Source: Hydractinia symbiolongicarpus (Eukaryota; Cnidaria; Hydrozoa; Anthoathecata; Hydractiniidae). Taken from it: a DNA stretch of 64,000 bases. The position numbers and the translations under genes were made by a program. The first letter of the stretch is position 1; the number at the start of each line of letters is the position of its first letter. This document shows positions 22,178 to 34,357 of this stretch, one piece after another. The stretch is taken from contig NC_079885.1 in NCBI RefSeq assembly GCF_029227915.1, positions 11,087,001 to 11,151,000 of the forward strand, read 5' to 3'. The notes beneath the pieces were generated by a model. It saw nothing but the letters and a program-made list of their open reading frames with translations. It was not told the DNA's origin and ran no database searches.

Positions 22178-23431
22178 ATGTTCTCCAACCGCATCCAGCG
22201 AGCATGTGAGAGTAACTCGTTTCTTCTCAACGCACTTGAAGCGCTGAGAATAAATGCGTATCATATTGAAGACAATCCTAATGGAATCATTAATCTTGGA
22301 ATATCAGAAAACAAACTTATATATGACGTCGTTCGAGAGAAAATCTCTACCGTAGATATGAAACACATTCCGGAAAAATATTCTCACTATTGCAATTTTT
22401 GTGGCAATGATGAATTTCGTGACAAGTTGGCAAGCATGTTCAATCATTACATGAAACCCAAGTTAGCAATCAAACGAGAGAATGTATTTGTTTTTAATGG
22501 CAGTGACCCAGCTATTGAATGTTTAGGGTCTGCATTCTGTGACGAGAATGACGGGTTTTTAACGCCGACGCCGTATTATTATGCTTTCAAGAGCGATCTT
22601 CGTCAAAGAACTGGTGCCGTCATTTATCCAATTCATCTGCCAAGCAAAAGCGGTGAAAGTGGTTCATATAAAATGACAACACCAGATTTGGAGATCGCCT
22701 TACAAGAAGCAAAACAAAAAGGAGTGGCCATCAAAGCCTTGTTGATATCAAATCCATACAATCCATTGGGAACAATATTCTCTTTGGCAGAATTAGAAGA
22801 GTATGCCGAGTTTTGTCTCAAACACAATATCCACTTTATCTGTGATGAGATATATTATTTCTCCGTTTACGATGAAGAAGTATCAATAAAGAGTATCTTA
22901 TCCCTGCCAAATTTCTCCAAATACAAAGATATCATTCATGTGGTTTGGGGATTCAGTAAAGATTTTGCATTGTCAGGGTATCGTTGTGGGATAGTTATAA
23001 CTTACAATTCTTTCCTTCAGAATGCAATCAGCGAAGTGTCTTTATATACAGCTTTACCATCGTGTGCTCAGTACATACTGGAAGCTTTGATCTCTGATTT
23101 CGATTGGATGGATAACCTCGCCAAAGTCAATCATGAGAGATTGAAGAAAGCTTTACTTATCGTCACAAGGACAATGGATGACACTGGTGTAAGCTACATA
23201 AAACCTTCAGGCGGTTTGTTTTTATGGTTAAATTTTAAAAACCATCTGAAATCAGATTCCGAAGAAGAAGAGAAAAAGTTATTTGAGTTGTTTATGCAAC
23301 ATGGTGTGTATGTAGCACCTGGATTTGCATTTGGTTCAAGAGAACACGGATGGTTTCGAATTGTATTTTCTGTAGGTGATGAGCAGCTGAAATTAGCCAT
23401 GAAGAGACTAAAAGCTTGTCTTACAGCATAA
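22178..23431 (+). CDS. ACC-synthase-like PLP-dependent enzyme, paralogue 1
   Basis: A 417-residue intronless fold-type I PLP enzyme related to plant 1-aminocyclopropane-1-carboxylate synthase and animal ACCS/ACCSL. The active-site set is intact: NPYNPLG with Asn195, CDEIYY with Asp223 and Tyr226, SKDFALSGYR with the Schiff-base Lys261, and GWFRIVFS with Arg394 for the substrate carboxylate. In HYCNFCGNDEFR the position that holds an important Tyr in plant ACS (DYHGLPEF block) appears to be Phe74. The first ATG follows an acceptor-like AG at 22168 by nine bases. Animal ACCS proteins have not been shown to make ethylene precursor in general, so the product could be another amino-acid reaction (transamination, lyase or elimination). 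A paralogue of equal spacing lies convergently at 27091-28395. Confidence 0.9.
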   Translation: MFSNRIQRACESNSFLLNALEALRINAYHIEDNPNGIINLGISENKLIYDVVREKISTVDMKHIPEKYSHYCNFCGNDEFRDKLASMFNHYMKPKLAIKRENVFVFNGSDPAIECLGSAFCDENDGFLTPTPYYYAFKSDLRQRTGAVIYPIHLPSKSGESGSYKMTTPDLEIALQEAKQKGVAIKALLISNPYNPLGTIFSLAELEEYAEFCLKHNIHFICDEIYYFSVYDEEVSIKSILSLPNFSKYKDIIHVVWGFSKDFALSGYRCGIVITYNSFLQNAISEVSLYTALPSCAQYILEALISDFDWMDNLAKVNHERLKKALLIVTRTMDDTGVSYIKPSGGLFLWLNFKNHLKSDSEEEEKKLFELFMQHGVYVAPGFAFGSREHGWFRIVFSVGDEQLKLAMKRLKACLTA

Positions 23432-24104
23432 AATGGATTGAACGATAAAATCTTGTAAACCAATATTGTTAATCTCAACAGAGATTAATTTTAAAACTGA
23501 ATTATTATGTGAAGGGCTTCTAACAGCATTTTGTGTTGCTCTCAATGAGACGTATATTTTCATTCTTAACCTTTGCGTAAGCAGTTTTTGTTCTAAATTA
23601 GTGCCACAACTCAATAGTAATTCAAAATGTTAAATTTACTGATAATTATTAAATAGAAAGGAAGCTAGAGTACTATGTTCACCAGATCCTACGACACTGG
23701 AATACTTTTTGAGATAAATGATTATATTATTATTATTTTTTATATTGGGGCTGTAGGCATCTAGATAACTAGCTCTGGTTAAATAGTAAACGTAGCCAAA
23801 TGAAGCCTTAATGTAGTTAAGTAGCTACCTTTTATTGCTTTCATGAAAGTTCATTTCGCAAAATACAATGGCTTAGTAGTTTTTTTAGCTGGACAGGGTA
23901 ACGACGGGCTGTCTCTTGTGTTTTTATTTAAACCAAAGCTGTCATAAAATTTCACTGGAAAACGTATCAAGTTAAAAATAATAGACAGCAGGGTGTTCTT
24001 TTCAGTTTAAACAACACATAAGTGTGACGGAGGTTCAATGTTGGTCAATGTTCTGTATTGTAACAGCTTGATTGTTCTTTACTTGTTGCTTGTTACGATT
24101 GTTG
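23432..24104. other. 3' flank of ACC-synthase-like gene 1
   Basis: No gene is seen. About 23870-23990 resembles, on the minus strand, internal Helitron sequence near 5190-5250 (TTTAAATAAAAACACA...ACAG.CCGTCGTT). Confidence 0.35.
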
Positions 24105-24215
24105 TTATTATTATAAACCCCCGGATAGCCTCATCATTTGTATTGGTACCGCTATAAACGAGGGTCCTTCAAAGAGGGTCCTAGTGCATTTAAAGCTCCA
24201 GTGTGTTCGGTCAGT
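24105..24215 (-). repeat. SINE 3'-region fragment
   Basis: On the minus strand it reads like the 3' body of the SINE at 60774-61097: CTTTAAATGCACTAGGACCC, TATAGCGGTACCAATA, ATGAGGCTATCCGGGGG, then ATAATAATAA. The tRNA-like head is absent. Confidence 0.4.
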
Positions 24216-24689
24216 TGTGTTTTTTAAATAAAGTATATTGAGTTCGCACGTGTTCTTAGTTCGTACGTAATTCTTACAATTTGATTATTGTTCTTGTAAA
24301 CATCAAGTAACATCTTTTTTGTCCGTGTTTTGTTTTCTTTATTTTTCTCACTTCAGGATGCGCTACATTAATTATCAGTCGCATCAATTTTTTTAGATTT
24401 CAACTTCAAATTTTTAAAATGTATCTTAACACAGCTCTACTCATGAGTTTGATATCAAATGACATCCAATAGGAGCACATATAGAATGCAACGACTTTAG
24501 GGAAAAGTTGTAATATACTTCCAAAGACTGAATTATAAGTATGCTCATTTTCCATTTCCAATTGCAACAGTTCCTTAACTATATAAAATCCTTAAATATA
24601 AAGATTTACAAACTGGCAGACAACAATATTAGCTTTAAAAATATTACCATTTATCTTGGCACTCATTAAACAATATAAATATTGTCGTT

Positions 24690-24966
24690 TCATGAACAAA
24701 TGAGTTTATTCTAGGCTACAGTTATAGCTGGCACCGACAGGCGAAATTATTCCTAATTATTCATTAGCTAAGGAAATAAATAGAGGGTCAAAATTAGTCA
24801 ATTAGATCACAGTGATTAAAAGTTATTAATTTCTTAGAACGTAGATAGAAGCAATAGATTCGTGTGTTTCTCGAACCAATTTTCTTTCTTTCTAAAATTT
24901 AACTTTCCAAAGTGCGAGTAATTATATTTCAGGAAGCTGATAGGAAATACTATTAATATGAGTATT
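24690..24966 (-). mobile_element. Truncated Penelope-like 3' end, inverted copy
   Basis: The reverse complement of this stretch aligns with 26504-26770, including GAGTTTATTCTAGGCTAC, CAAAATTAGTCAATTAGATCAC and GATAGGAAATACTATTAATA. Together they make a long imperfect inverted repeat between the two ACC-synthase-like genes. Confidence 0.6.
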
Positions 24967-25224
24967 TCCGTCATTATTATTAATGGTTTCTTTCACTTTT
25001 CTTCGGGTCCAACCGGACTCTTGGTCGGTGATCTTTTTATAATCCAAGTCTATAATATGAAGTTCCAGCCATGGTCCGATACATCACTGCACACAAAAGA
25101 TAAAGGACACATTATACATGAAAAGCATGTATCCCTATAGACAGATAATGTCCTTGACACAAGAAGCGATTACAAAATCATAATATTTATTTCATGGTAA
25201 CTTTCTTTGTGGTAGCTGCAATAC

Positions 25225-25640
25225 ACCTTATTGGTAAAAAGAATCCGCAAAAAGTGACTAAATTTTAGCTAGATGACTAATATTTTTTGCCGACTAAAAT
25301 TTTTGCCGACTTTTTTATTACCGACCAAACTTTTTGGCCGACCATCTTTTTTGCTGTTTTTTCTTCCTTGTTGCTAATTTTTATCAGTTGTATGCAATTA
25401 TTCTTGAAATTCACTAAACTTAAACTTTTTTATATACATACAACTATTTTTGTTGTTGATTTTTTATTTTGAAAAAAAAACCTTCAAATCTAAACTTTCT
25501 TCATCATTTTTGTCTAGAAATTAGTCGGCAAAAAGAAACTAAATTCAAAAATTTAATTAGCAAAAAAGTGACTAAATTTTATCCAAGTGACTAATACTTT
25601 TGACGACCTTTTATTTTTGCCGACTAACCGATAAGATATA
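25225..25640. repeat. Repeat with internal GACTAA / TTGCCGAC units
   Basis: Blocks such as AAGTGACTAAATTTTA..GACTAATA and TTTTTGCCGAC occur as direct repeats at about 25247-25298 and 25562-25628, and the ends CTTATTGGT and ACCGATAAG are inverted. It is possibly a small MITE nested between the Penelope-derived arms. Confidence 0.4.
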
Positions 25641-26284
25641 TGCCAGCTCGTAAGGCTACAGCTTTATTAACTGCAAATCACGCTCCCAGGGTTTGGAAAA
25701 GATTTCAGGAAGATATCTTCTTAATAAGAGATCTCACGCAATAAGGACGGTAGCTTAGACGAAGAAAACAAGAGGTATGGTACAGGAATTGCAACCGTCG
25801 TCTTAAAGTATCATCTTACGCACAGAAGGACTGAAAGCGCGCGTAAAATAATGAAAACAAACTTTTTTTGTGAAATGAAACAAAACGACTTTTCTAAGAC
25901 AAGAGATGTTGTTTTTCTTCCTTTGCAAACAACAAGATTGAGGATATCGTATTTGTTTGGTTTTATGAGTTAAAATTTCGATTACCTATAAATTTCTTTA
26001 CACCTAAGTACAAGAAACCCGTATAAACACTCAAAGAAACGTATTTCTTTGAGTTTATTTTAAAGAAATTAAAAAGCCTACTTTAAAGAAATAAAAAATG
26101 CATGCTTAATGAAAATAAAACATTTCGCACTTCTCGAAAATGGCAACGAAACTTCTCTTAGTTTCATGACCGAAAAAAAAGAGACTTATTTCGCATAAAC
26201 AACGCCTTACTTCCAAACAGGTACTCGAAACAAACCGTTAAGAAGTTTAACAGAAAATTAGGAACCGGATTGGTAGAAACGTAA

Positions 26285-26770
26285 TAATGTCTACGTTATC
26301 CTGTGTAAGGATTGTAATGCTGTTTATGTCGGTGAATTGAAACGAATGTTCAAACACATCAGCAGGAGAACAAAAGGGCCGTACGCAACAGTGGTACAGA
26401 CAAACAAAGCTGGAAGAATGATGGAAAAATAAAAGAATTATAGGCCCAGAGTCCGGTTAAACAGGTATAAAGATAAAAGAAACCAAGAATAATATAAATA
26501 TAAATACTCATATTAATAGTATTTCCTATCAATTTTAAGAAATATAATTACACGCACTACCTAAAAAGATCACATTTTCATAGGGCAAATTTATTTGAAT
26601 CAATAAATTGTTTCCATTCAGGTCCGTAAAAAGTTAATTACTTTAGTTTCTGTGATCTGATTGTCTAATTTTGATTTTAAACTAATAAAGAGTCAAAGAT
26701 GATTTCGATCACCGTCATTTAATAGCTGTCAAAACGTAGCCAAGAATAAACTCGCTTATTCATGACATAA
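26285..26770 (+). pseudogene. Penelope-like element 3' part with GIY-YIG remnant
   Basis: 26291-26355 encodes VYVILCKDCNAVYVGELKR and, after a frameshift, 26366 onward encodes KRAVRNSGTDK, the GIY-YIG endonuclease block of Penelope-like elements. Downstream at 26730-26765 is a decayed hammerhead-like end (AGCTGTCAAAACGTAGCC...AATAAACTCGC). The coding part is broken. Confidence 0.6.
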
Positions 26771-27039
26771 AAATATTCATATTACTTAAAAAGAAAAAAT
26801 TAGAAAAGTTGGAATTGAGCAAAATTATATACAAATACAAATCACATTTACAAGTAAAATCAACTGTTTAATTAGATCCTTTTATTTAGCAGTGATTTCG
26901 TTTTTGTCTCTTTCCAGGTGGAGAATCATAAAATTCAATTAAAAATTAAATCTAAACTATGGTTTGGTTGATCGTGGTACGAATAATTGAGGCATTACTA
27001 TACCTCTGCCGTATTTTAGGGAGATTATTTGCATACTGG

Positions 27040-27045
27040 TTTATT
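27040..27045 (-). promoter_or_regulatory. Putative poly(A) signal AATAAA
   Basis: AATAAA on the minus strand, about 45 bases past the stop codon of the second ACC-synthase-like gene. Confidence 0.45.
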
Positions 27046-27090
27046 ATTGTTTAAATCTTCTGCGTTTTGATTATTTTCCACATCCACATT

Positions 27091-28395
27091 TTAATTAAGA
27101 CTTAATTTCTTTACAGCATCTCCAACCTTTTTTACACCATCTAACGTTTTGATACAAATTGCAAATCTTTTTAAAGCTAACTTTAACTGCTCACCATCAA
27201 TAGAAAATACGACACGAAACCAACCATGTTCTCTTGAATAAAATGCGAATCCCGGAGCAATATACAAACCATTCTGCATAAATAACTCATACAACTTTTT
27301 CTCATCCTCTTCTGTATCTGATTTTAGGTAATTCGAAAGGTTTAGCCATATAAAAAACCCGCCCGATGGTTTTATATATTTCACACCAACATCATCTAGC
27401 GTCTTTGTGACGGTACGCAAAGCTCCCTTTAGTCGTTCATGGTTTTGATTGTTAAATCGATCTATCCAATTGAAATCTGACACAATACTTTCCAATGCAT
27501 ACTGAGCAACTGTTGGGACAGTAGTATAAATTGAGATTTGACCCAAAGCCTTTAAGAGATAGTCATTGTAAGATATAATGACTCCACAACGGTAACCTGA
27601 TAATCCAAAATCTTTACTGAAAGCCCAAATCACATGAATGATATCTTTGTATTTGGCGAAATTTGGCAAGGATAAAATACTTTTCATCGATGCTTCTTCA
27701 TCAAAAACGGAGAAATAATATATCTCATCACAGATAAAGTGGATATTGTGTTTGAGACAAAACTGAGCATACGCTTCTAACTCTTTTAAAGAGAATATTG
27801 TTCCCAATGGATTGTATGGATTTGTTATCAACAAAGCTTTGATGGCCACTCCGTTCTGCTTTGCTTCTTCTAAGGCGAACTCCAAATCTTGTGTTGTCAT
27901 ATTATATGAACCACTTCCAATGCTTTTGCTTGACAGCTGAGCAGGATATATAATTGTCTCGCTCCTTTGGCGAAGGTCATTGTAAAAGGCTCCATAATAT
28001 GGCGCTGGTGTTAAGAATCCTTCGTGTTTATCGCAAAATGCAATGCCTAAACATTCGACAGCAGGACCACCACCATTGGTTACAAATAAATTCTCTCGTT
28101 TAATTGTCAACTTGGGTTTCATGTAATGATTAAACATGCTTGCCAACTTGTCACGAAATTCATCATTGCCACAAAAATTGCAATAGTGGGAATATTTTTC
28201 TGGTATCTGTTTCATATCCACTTCAGAAAGTTTTTCTCCGATGATGTCGTAAATAATCTTGTTTTCGGCTGTACCAAGATTAATAATTCCCCTGGGATTG
28301 TCTCGAGCGTCATAAGCATTCGCTCTACAGATTTCCAGAGCATCAACCAGAAATGATTTGAGATTACAGGCGCGTTGTATGCGTTGGGAAAACAT
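27091..28395 (-). CDS. ACC-synthase-like PLP-dependent enzyme, paralogue 2
   Basis: A 434-residue intronless paralogue of the gene at 22178-23431, in the opposite orientation. The two proteins align without gaps over roughly the first 410 residues and share every catalytic landmark at the same numbers: Asn195, Asp223, Tyr226, Lys261 (SKDFGLSGYR) and Arg394, as well as Phe74 in HYCNFCGNDEF. This copy has a 17-residue C-terminal extension (KTLDGVKKVGDAVKKLSLN) of amphipathic, lysine-rich type. The start ATG is eight bases after an acceptor-like TTTTAATTAG (AG at 28405-28404), mirroring copy 1. It is likely cytosolic, since no signal peptide is seen. Substrate preference may differ between copies: residues 105-113 (TNGGG versus FNGSD) and the 276-300 region are the most diverged near the cofactor. 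Confidence 0.9.
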   Translation of the reverse strand: MFSQRIQRACNLKSFLVDALEICRANAYDARDNPRGIINLGTAENKIIYDIIGEKLSEVDMKQIPEKYSHYCNFCGNDEFRDKLASMFNHYMKPKLTIKRENLFVTNGGGPAVECLGIAFCDKHEGFLTPAPYYGAFYNDLRQRSETIIYPAQLSSKSIGSGSYNMTTQDLEFALEEAKQNGVAIKALLITNPYNPLGTIFSLKELEAYAQFCLKHNIHFICDEIYYFSVFDEEASMKSILSLPNFAKYKDIIHVIWAFSKDFGLSGYRCGVIISYNDYLLKALGQISIYTTVPTVAQYALESIVSDFNWIDRFNNQNHERLKGALRTVTKTLDDVGVKYIKPSGGFFIWLNLSNYLKSDTEEDEKKLYELFMQNGLYIAPGFAFYSREHGWFRVVFSIDGEQLKLALKRFAICIKTLDGVKKVGDAVKKLSLN

Positions 28396-28627
28396 ATTCA
28401 GTTCTAATTAAAAGAAATGTAAATTAAGCAAGAGATGCAGTTTACCATTTTACAGAAGAAGCTAGATAAATTTTAATAATTACTTCACGGTTTACTTAAT
28501 TATACAATAGCTAGTCTCAGGCTAGACGGAACGAACCGCAAAAGGCTTTTACTCTGACAACTAAGCTAAAAAAAAAAAAATTTATTAAGATAGAATGAAC
28601 TTTAATTAATGCATGATGAGTTCTCAT

Positions 28628-30271
28628 CAGTGGCGGATTAAGGGTTTGTCAAGCTAGTCGGGTGGACGTACTTAATTTTCGTCAAAAGCCTTGTTGTTGC
28701 AATTTCAAAACGTATTTTGCTTAAGCACAAAAATTTTCCAATGTGGCTTTCGTAATATGCTCCGGGTTGAATTTCTATAGAATTTCTACACATAATACAC
28801 ACATGCATGCATTATATAGTTGAGCGCATATTCATTAATGATGTGGCGTAATACGTAAGAAACTGCTTAATTATCCTGCGACTTACTTCGGATGTTGTTT
28901 TATTAGGGGGCACAAAATTCAGTTATTTGCTTTAATTCACTGTAAAAATTGTAGCGTATACCCCCTAATTCAATCTCGCTGTACTTCGACTTAATTGTTG
29001 TATTAGGGGGTGAAAATTATAAATAATGGTAACATGTGACCGTAAAAAGCATAAACCAACCCTCGTAATTTTAACACAAGTAAGTCAAATAAGGTGAAAA
29101 TATTCATTAAAGCGTAGTGGCTTGTGAAACACCGTTAAAAATAAAAACTAACGATGCTTTACTTCGTCGCACAATAGTTTTTCGCAACAGAAATAAAATA
29201 ATAAACAACATATCTACTTTTGAAGATTTATTATCAAGGTCATAAAACAGCAAAGAAAAAAGAACTTGACAAAAATAGTACAACTATTCCCTGATAAATT
29301 TATTGCGACTGACTTGTGAAGAGATTTCCGTATGCTGAATTGAATATGAAACTTTGAAGGCGTAGCTAGCATGGGTGGTGTTCGTACAAAGTTTTTTTTG
29401 TCAGCTGGAGAAAGAAAAGGCATGATGGTTTTTAAGTTGGATAAAGAAAGTTGTTGTGCTTAGCAATACGAATTTTTGAATTGAAAGTAGATGGGAAGTG
29501 AAATAAGGTGCTCCTTTTAAATCAACAATTTTAGCTAAAAAGAATGGTTTACTTTGCAAAGACCTCAAAGAATACTATTTTCTGGTGAATTTTGCTTATC
29601 GATGGATGGTATTTAGGTAGAAGTAGATTTTGTAATGTTTCTAATGTGTTTTTAGCTAGTTAGAATGCAGATAAATTGTGCAGAAAAACTTCATACTATT
29701 TTTGAACTAGTAAGATAAAAAATCTATAAAATTTTTGTTAGTTTTATAAAAACAGAAAATGACTTATTCACATAAAAAACAATTTTATGTTGTCTTGTAT
29801 AAATTTTATTCTGCTTTTTCTCTCACACAGGGTTGTGTAAAACGGTACTCTTATTTAGCTGGTCACCAAAAATCTATTCAAATATGCTCTCCAACGTAGA
29901 GAGGAAGCCATGTGATACACAAAAATTTGTAGTTCTTAAAAAAATGCCTCTTGGATAGAGGGTTGAAATACTCAATAATTTTTTCAAAGCCTGCAGAAAT
30001 TTTGACTTTAACACGGTGTGCAAACCGGTCACTATGAAACATGTCATTTTAAGTAAACTAACTTTAAATCTCAGTATGAAACTGGCTAATATATAGACCT
30101 GTCCCTGCTTGGTTTTCCTCATCTCGGTTTTAATGAATTTTTGCGCTAATTGGACTTTATGCGCTAAGTAAATAACGCCCTTAAACGCCTTGAGTTCTTT
30201 TACCGGCCATTTCTTAGTGACTTTGTAAAAAAAAAAGGACTAACTTGTTTAAATTCCTGTATCCGGCCCTG
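28628..30271. mobile_element. CAG...CTG-ended DNA transposon, copy 2
   Basis: Starts CAGTGGCGGATTAAGGG, ends CCTGTATCCGGCCCTG, and is flanked by a perfect CTCAT direct repeat (28623-28627 and 30272-30276). It matches the copy at 6555-7880 along its outer parts but is longer in the middle (about 29430-30010) and lacks the SINE-like insert. No transposase frame is visible. Confidence 0.65.
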
Positions 30272-30276
30272 CTCAT

Positions 30277-30844
30277 GTTATATTTTTCGTAACATGTGAC
30301 GTCTACTGTATGCAAAATATGTTATACAAATGGTTATAAGCACCCTAGTAGCTAGCTACATGTTTCGTCATGTAAGTTTTATTGTAAAAGGCGCAGCTAT
30401 TTAAGTACGTCATCCAATACATCTTGTAATTTATGTTTGCAGTAAAAACAGTGCACTTAAATAACTACTCTCAATGGCGCCAAATTTTGACATATTTCGA
30501 CTAATTTATCAAATACAAAGTGTCATCATTCCTCAAGGTTTTTTATTGCTACTTGCCATACCTCGCAATTTTTATGTATTTTGAAAAACTAATAATTTTT
30601 AGCTTTTAAAGTATAGATGATTTCGAAGGCAAATTACAAAACCCTAATGAGGCAGCAGTGTTGTTCTCCAAGCTTAGTAAGGTGAGAGTTATTGCCTTTG
30701 GCAGCCGAAAAGGCACATTTGTCGTTTAACTTTATGTCAGATATTTTCGTTTAACATATGGCAGGCAAAACATAAGTATAGGTTTTATAGTTTTTACCGT
30801 TTAACGTCTTATTACTGCATATCCATGAAAGTTATGAAAACTTC
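30277..30844. other. Intergenic, no gene recognised
   Basis: AT-rich, no plausible coding frame or repeat seen. Confidence 0.4.
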
Positions 30845-31392
30845 AGGCTAATAAAAAACCTTTCTGTAAAAAGCTACCGGAGAGCAACTTCGACTTTTGG
30901 CAACAAGCTGCAAAAATGATATTTCACGTTACATCACATTAGGCAGATTGTAAATTTGTTTTTCGTTGCAACAAAATCATGCTAACAAAAATTTAAAACA
31001 TATGCAAAGATTTGTTATTTAAACAAAATTCTAACATTTTCTTACCTCTAAATTACAAAAATCTTTTTTTAACCCTCTACAGATAGGTTGACACGGCAAG
31101 AAGTGACACTCAAGCTAAGGCTAATAAAAAACCTTCCTGTAAAAAGCTACCGGAGACCAACTTCGACTTTTGGCAACAAGCTGCAAAAATAACATTTCAC
31201 GTTACATCACATTAGACAGATTGTTTGACAAATTTGTTTTTCGTTTAAACAAAATCACGCTAACAAAAATTTAAAACATATGCAAATATTTGTTATTTAA
31301 ACAAAATTCTAACATTTTCTTACCTCTAAATTACAAAAATCTTCTTTTAACCCTCTACAAATAGGTTGACACGGCAAGAAGTCACACTCAAC
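30845..31392. repeat. Tandem duplication, two units of about 273 bp
   Basis: 30845-31117 and 31118-31392 are near-identical: AGGCTAATAAAAAACC, AAAAAGCTACCGGAGA, CGACTTTTGGCAACAAGC, CATTTCACGTTACATCACAT and AGGTTGACACGGCAAGAAG occur in the same order in each. Confidence 0.85.
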
Positions 31393-32215
31393 TATCATCT
31401 ATAATCTCATCAAAACAGAAGCTATTATTTCTTTTTTCACAGCGCATTTATCATTGTTTTCCCACTGTAACTTAGCAATTAGATTTTGTGTGCGCAATTA
31501 GACTGTGTAAAAAACAAAGCTTAGTAATTTGAGATTAAGTTTATCAAAATGGCGTCAAAATTGGATTAAATCCGAAATAAGTTTGAACCAAAAAACCATT
31601 TCAGTATTTTCCTAAACAAGACCATTACTTACGTAAACAAGATATTAAGGGGAAGTTTAGATTCCTGTACTGCAATATTGAAATGGTGAAATATTGATTG
31701 CCGAACTAATGAAATATTTAACTTTACTGAACGTGTTCTTTCGAATCATCAATTTTACATAATATGATTTGTACGCATTGTAAATCATTTCCAAAAATAT
31801 ATAGCTAAAGTCCTTTTTTGAGACTTTTGTATGTAAAATATGCAATTTATTTTTATTCCCCAGGAGTTTTTGTATTAATTTTTGCTGCGCGAGGCGGAAT
31901 TTTCAAAATTGCCTGATGACAAACAGAGAGATAGTTGTTGGTATCCGGGCTAAAAAGTTGACCTCGGAAAACTTCCTTTTTTTCAAACGCCAATAAAAAA
32001 ACTCGTTTTATTCTCAACCTATCCTTAAGCGATTTAAGTCTGAGTTATATTAAACTTAAAAAAACATGTTTATGGCAAATATTTGCCGACGTGAATCAAG
32101 AATTTTTCTTTCAATTAACCTAAATTTGAAGTAAAACCCCTTAAACACCAAGGAATTATGTGAGGATCTTAGAATATTCCAAAATTTTAAAGTTAAAATC
32201 TTAATTATTATGATA
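31393..32215. other. Intergenic, no gene recognised
   Basis: Nothing recognisable apart from short chance frames. Confidence 0.4.
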
Positions 32216-32953
32216 TACAGTCGACGCTCGTTATCTCGACCTTCCACGGGACTGGTGAAAAAGGTCGAGATAACGAAAGTTTGAGATAGTGGATAGTCGA
32301 AATAAGGAGCGCCGATCGTGAAGAAAGTCAAGATAAGGAAAGTTTTTCAATATCATGCACTCATTAAAAAAATTATTCAAGTTGTTAAACCTGGTCAGGG
32401 ATGGACTATTAATCAGAAGAATCAATTATTACTGTTGTCATAATATATGTATTTAATTATAAAAATTCGAAATCTTGATTTTGAGAAAGTTTCAAAAATT
32501 CCAACGTTCGAATGCTTACCTGATCGAATTTTTGTGTGTGATGAAATTCGAAAAATTACGGAAAAGGTCAAGATAACGTGATAAAATGTACCCAAGGGAC
32601 TGTAAAAATAAGTTGAGATAAAACAAGTTTGAGATACTGGACGTGTTTTAGCCTACGGGTACGGTGTCACGGCCAATTAAAAAACTCCACGGCAAAATAA
32701 GAAACTTCACTGCAAATTAAAAACTCTACTGCAAAATAAGAAGTTCACAACAAAATTAAATATTTTCATCATTATGGCGCTCCGTGTTATTTACCGGATG
32801 GCACTTTATTGCTTTATTTTTATAATGGGGTATGTGGTACATATGGCATGTTACATGTTGTGTAAGGATAGTTGGTAAGGATAGTTCTCTGAGAATATTA
32901 TAAAAATATCCGACCTAGGCCATCACCCAAACATAAATATCCGGATTTTGTTT

Positions 32954-33258
<305 letters not shown>

Positions 33259-33297
33259 GGAGAGGTCATACCACCACCACCACCAAAAAAGATATTG

Positions 33298-34357
33298 ACT
33301 TTTCAAGAGTATCGAAAAGAAAAGTCAAAGCAGTGGCATGGTTACACTTCCCGTAGTGGCCCTAAAAAACAGAAGGCAACCCAACCTAGTGTCCAAGATG
33401 TTGTGATATCTATCGGGTTGATGGAATGGAGGGAAAAAGAAGCTAAGTTAATGTGTAAACGAGGGAAAAGAATTAGCTTGCGAGTATCAAAAACTGCAAA
33501 AAAAACAGGAAATCAGAATTTTAGCTGGAAATAAATGGAAGCAATTCCATCCTGATATATATATAATGAAGAAGATCTATACACATTGTTGTATGAAAGT
33601 GGCGAAGAAGTTAAAACTCTCCATGGTTCTAATAAGGAATTTGCATTAAATAGTTACCAAGTAGCTGTTGGAAAAGCTTTTAAAAGAATAACTTTGTTCT
33701 TATGTATATATAACAATATGGTAATATCAAATCTGGATTTATTTCATACCTGTACAAATGAAAATGACAGTGGACCAGATTCAAAAGTAATGAAAGTCTG
33801 GGATGAGGAATCGTATGAGCCACCATGCATCATTGTTAATAAGGATAGTGATGATTCCAAACCTGGTGCCTATGAAACAAAAAAGACACCAGTTGCACCT
33901 TTAACATCAGAGGAAGTTTTGCAACTTACACACAGTGAAGTGATACAAATGCAACTCTTCAAAGAATGCTCAGTGTGTGGCAACATGAAGCTTGAAAAAG
34001 AAATTGATGATTCATTTTGCTGGAGAAGTTGGCACTGGTACTTTCAAAAGTGTTTCTCACTAGTGCTATGCATGAAATTGCAATTAACATTTTCCCTAAT
34101 GGATCTCCAGTCGATTCACTCTAATGTTATTTCAATGATATTAGATCTTGACTTGCGAAAACCTGTCAATAGAAAATCATTTAACTGATGCAGAAAAAGA
34201 GATGTTGTCATCTTTGAAAACTGATCCAACAAACTTTGCTGATGTTATCATTGAACATGGGTATACTGGCCTTATTAATCAACATAATCAAATTATCAAC
34301 ATGATCAAATTATTGGTCTACACAGCCCATAACTTAGAAGCGTGCTTTTGCTTATGA
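33298..34357 (+). pseudogene. Decayed transposon-borne gene, possible HECT/G2E3-like relative
   Basis: Three adjacent frames appear to be pieces of one protein. 33298-33534 encodes a charged start (FQEYRKEKSKQWHG) and VQDVVISIGLMEWRE...CKRGKRISLRVS; 33586-33720 encodes LLYESGEEVKTL...FKRITLFLC; 33760-34350 encodes an acidic stretch, TSEEVLQLTHSEV and, after another frame change, TDAEKEMLSSLKTDPTNFAD. From memory this order resembles multi-copy animal proteins with a HECT-like C terminus, but I cannot confirm it. It lies wholly inside the nested transposon. Confidence 0.4.
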
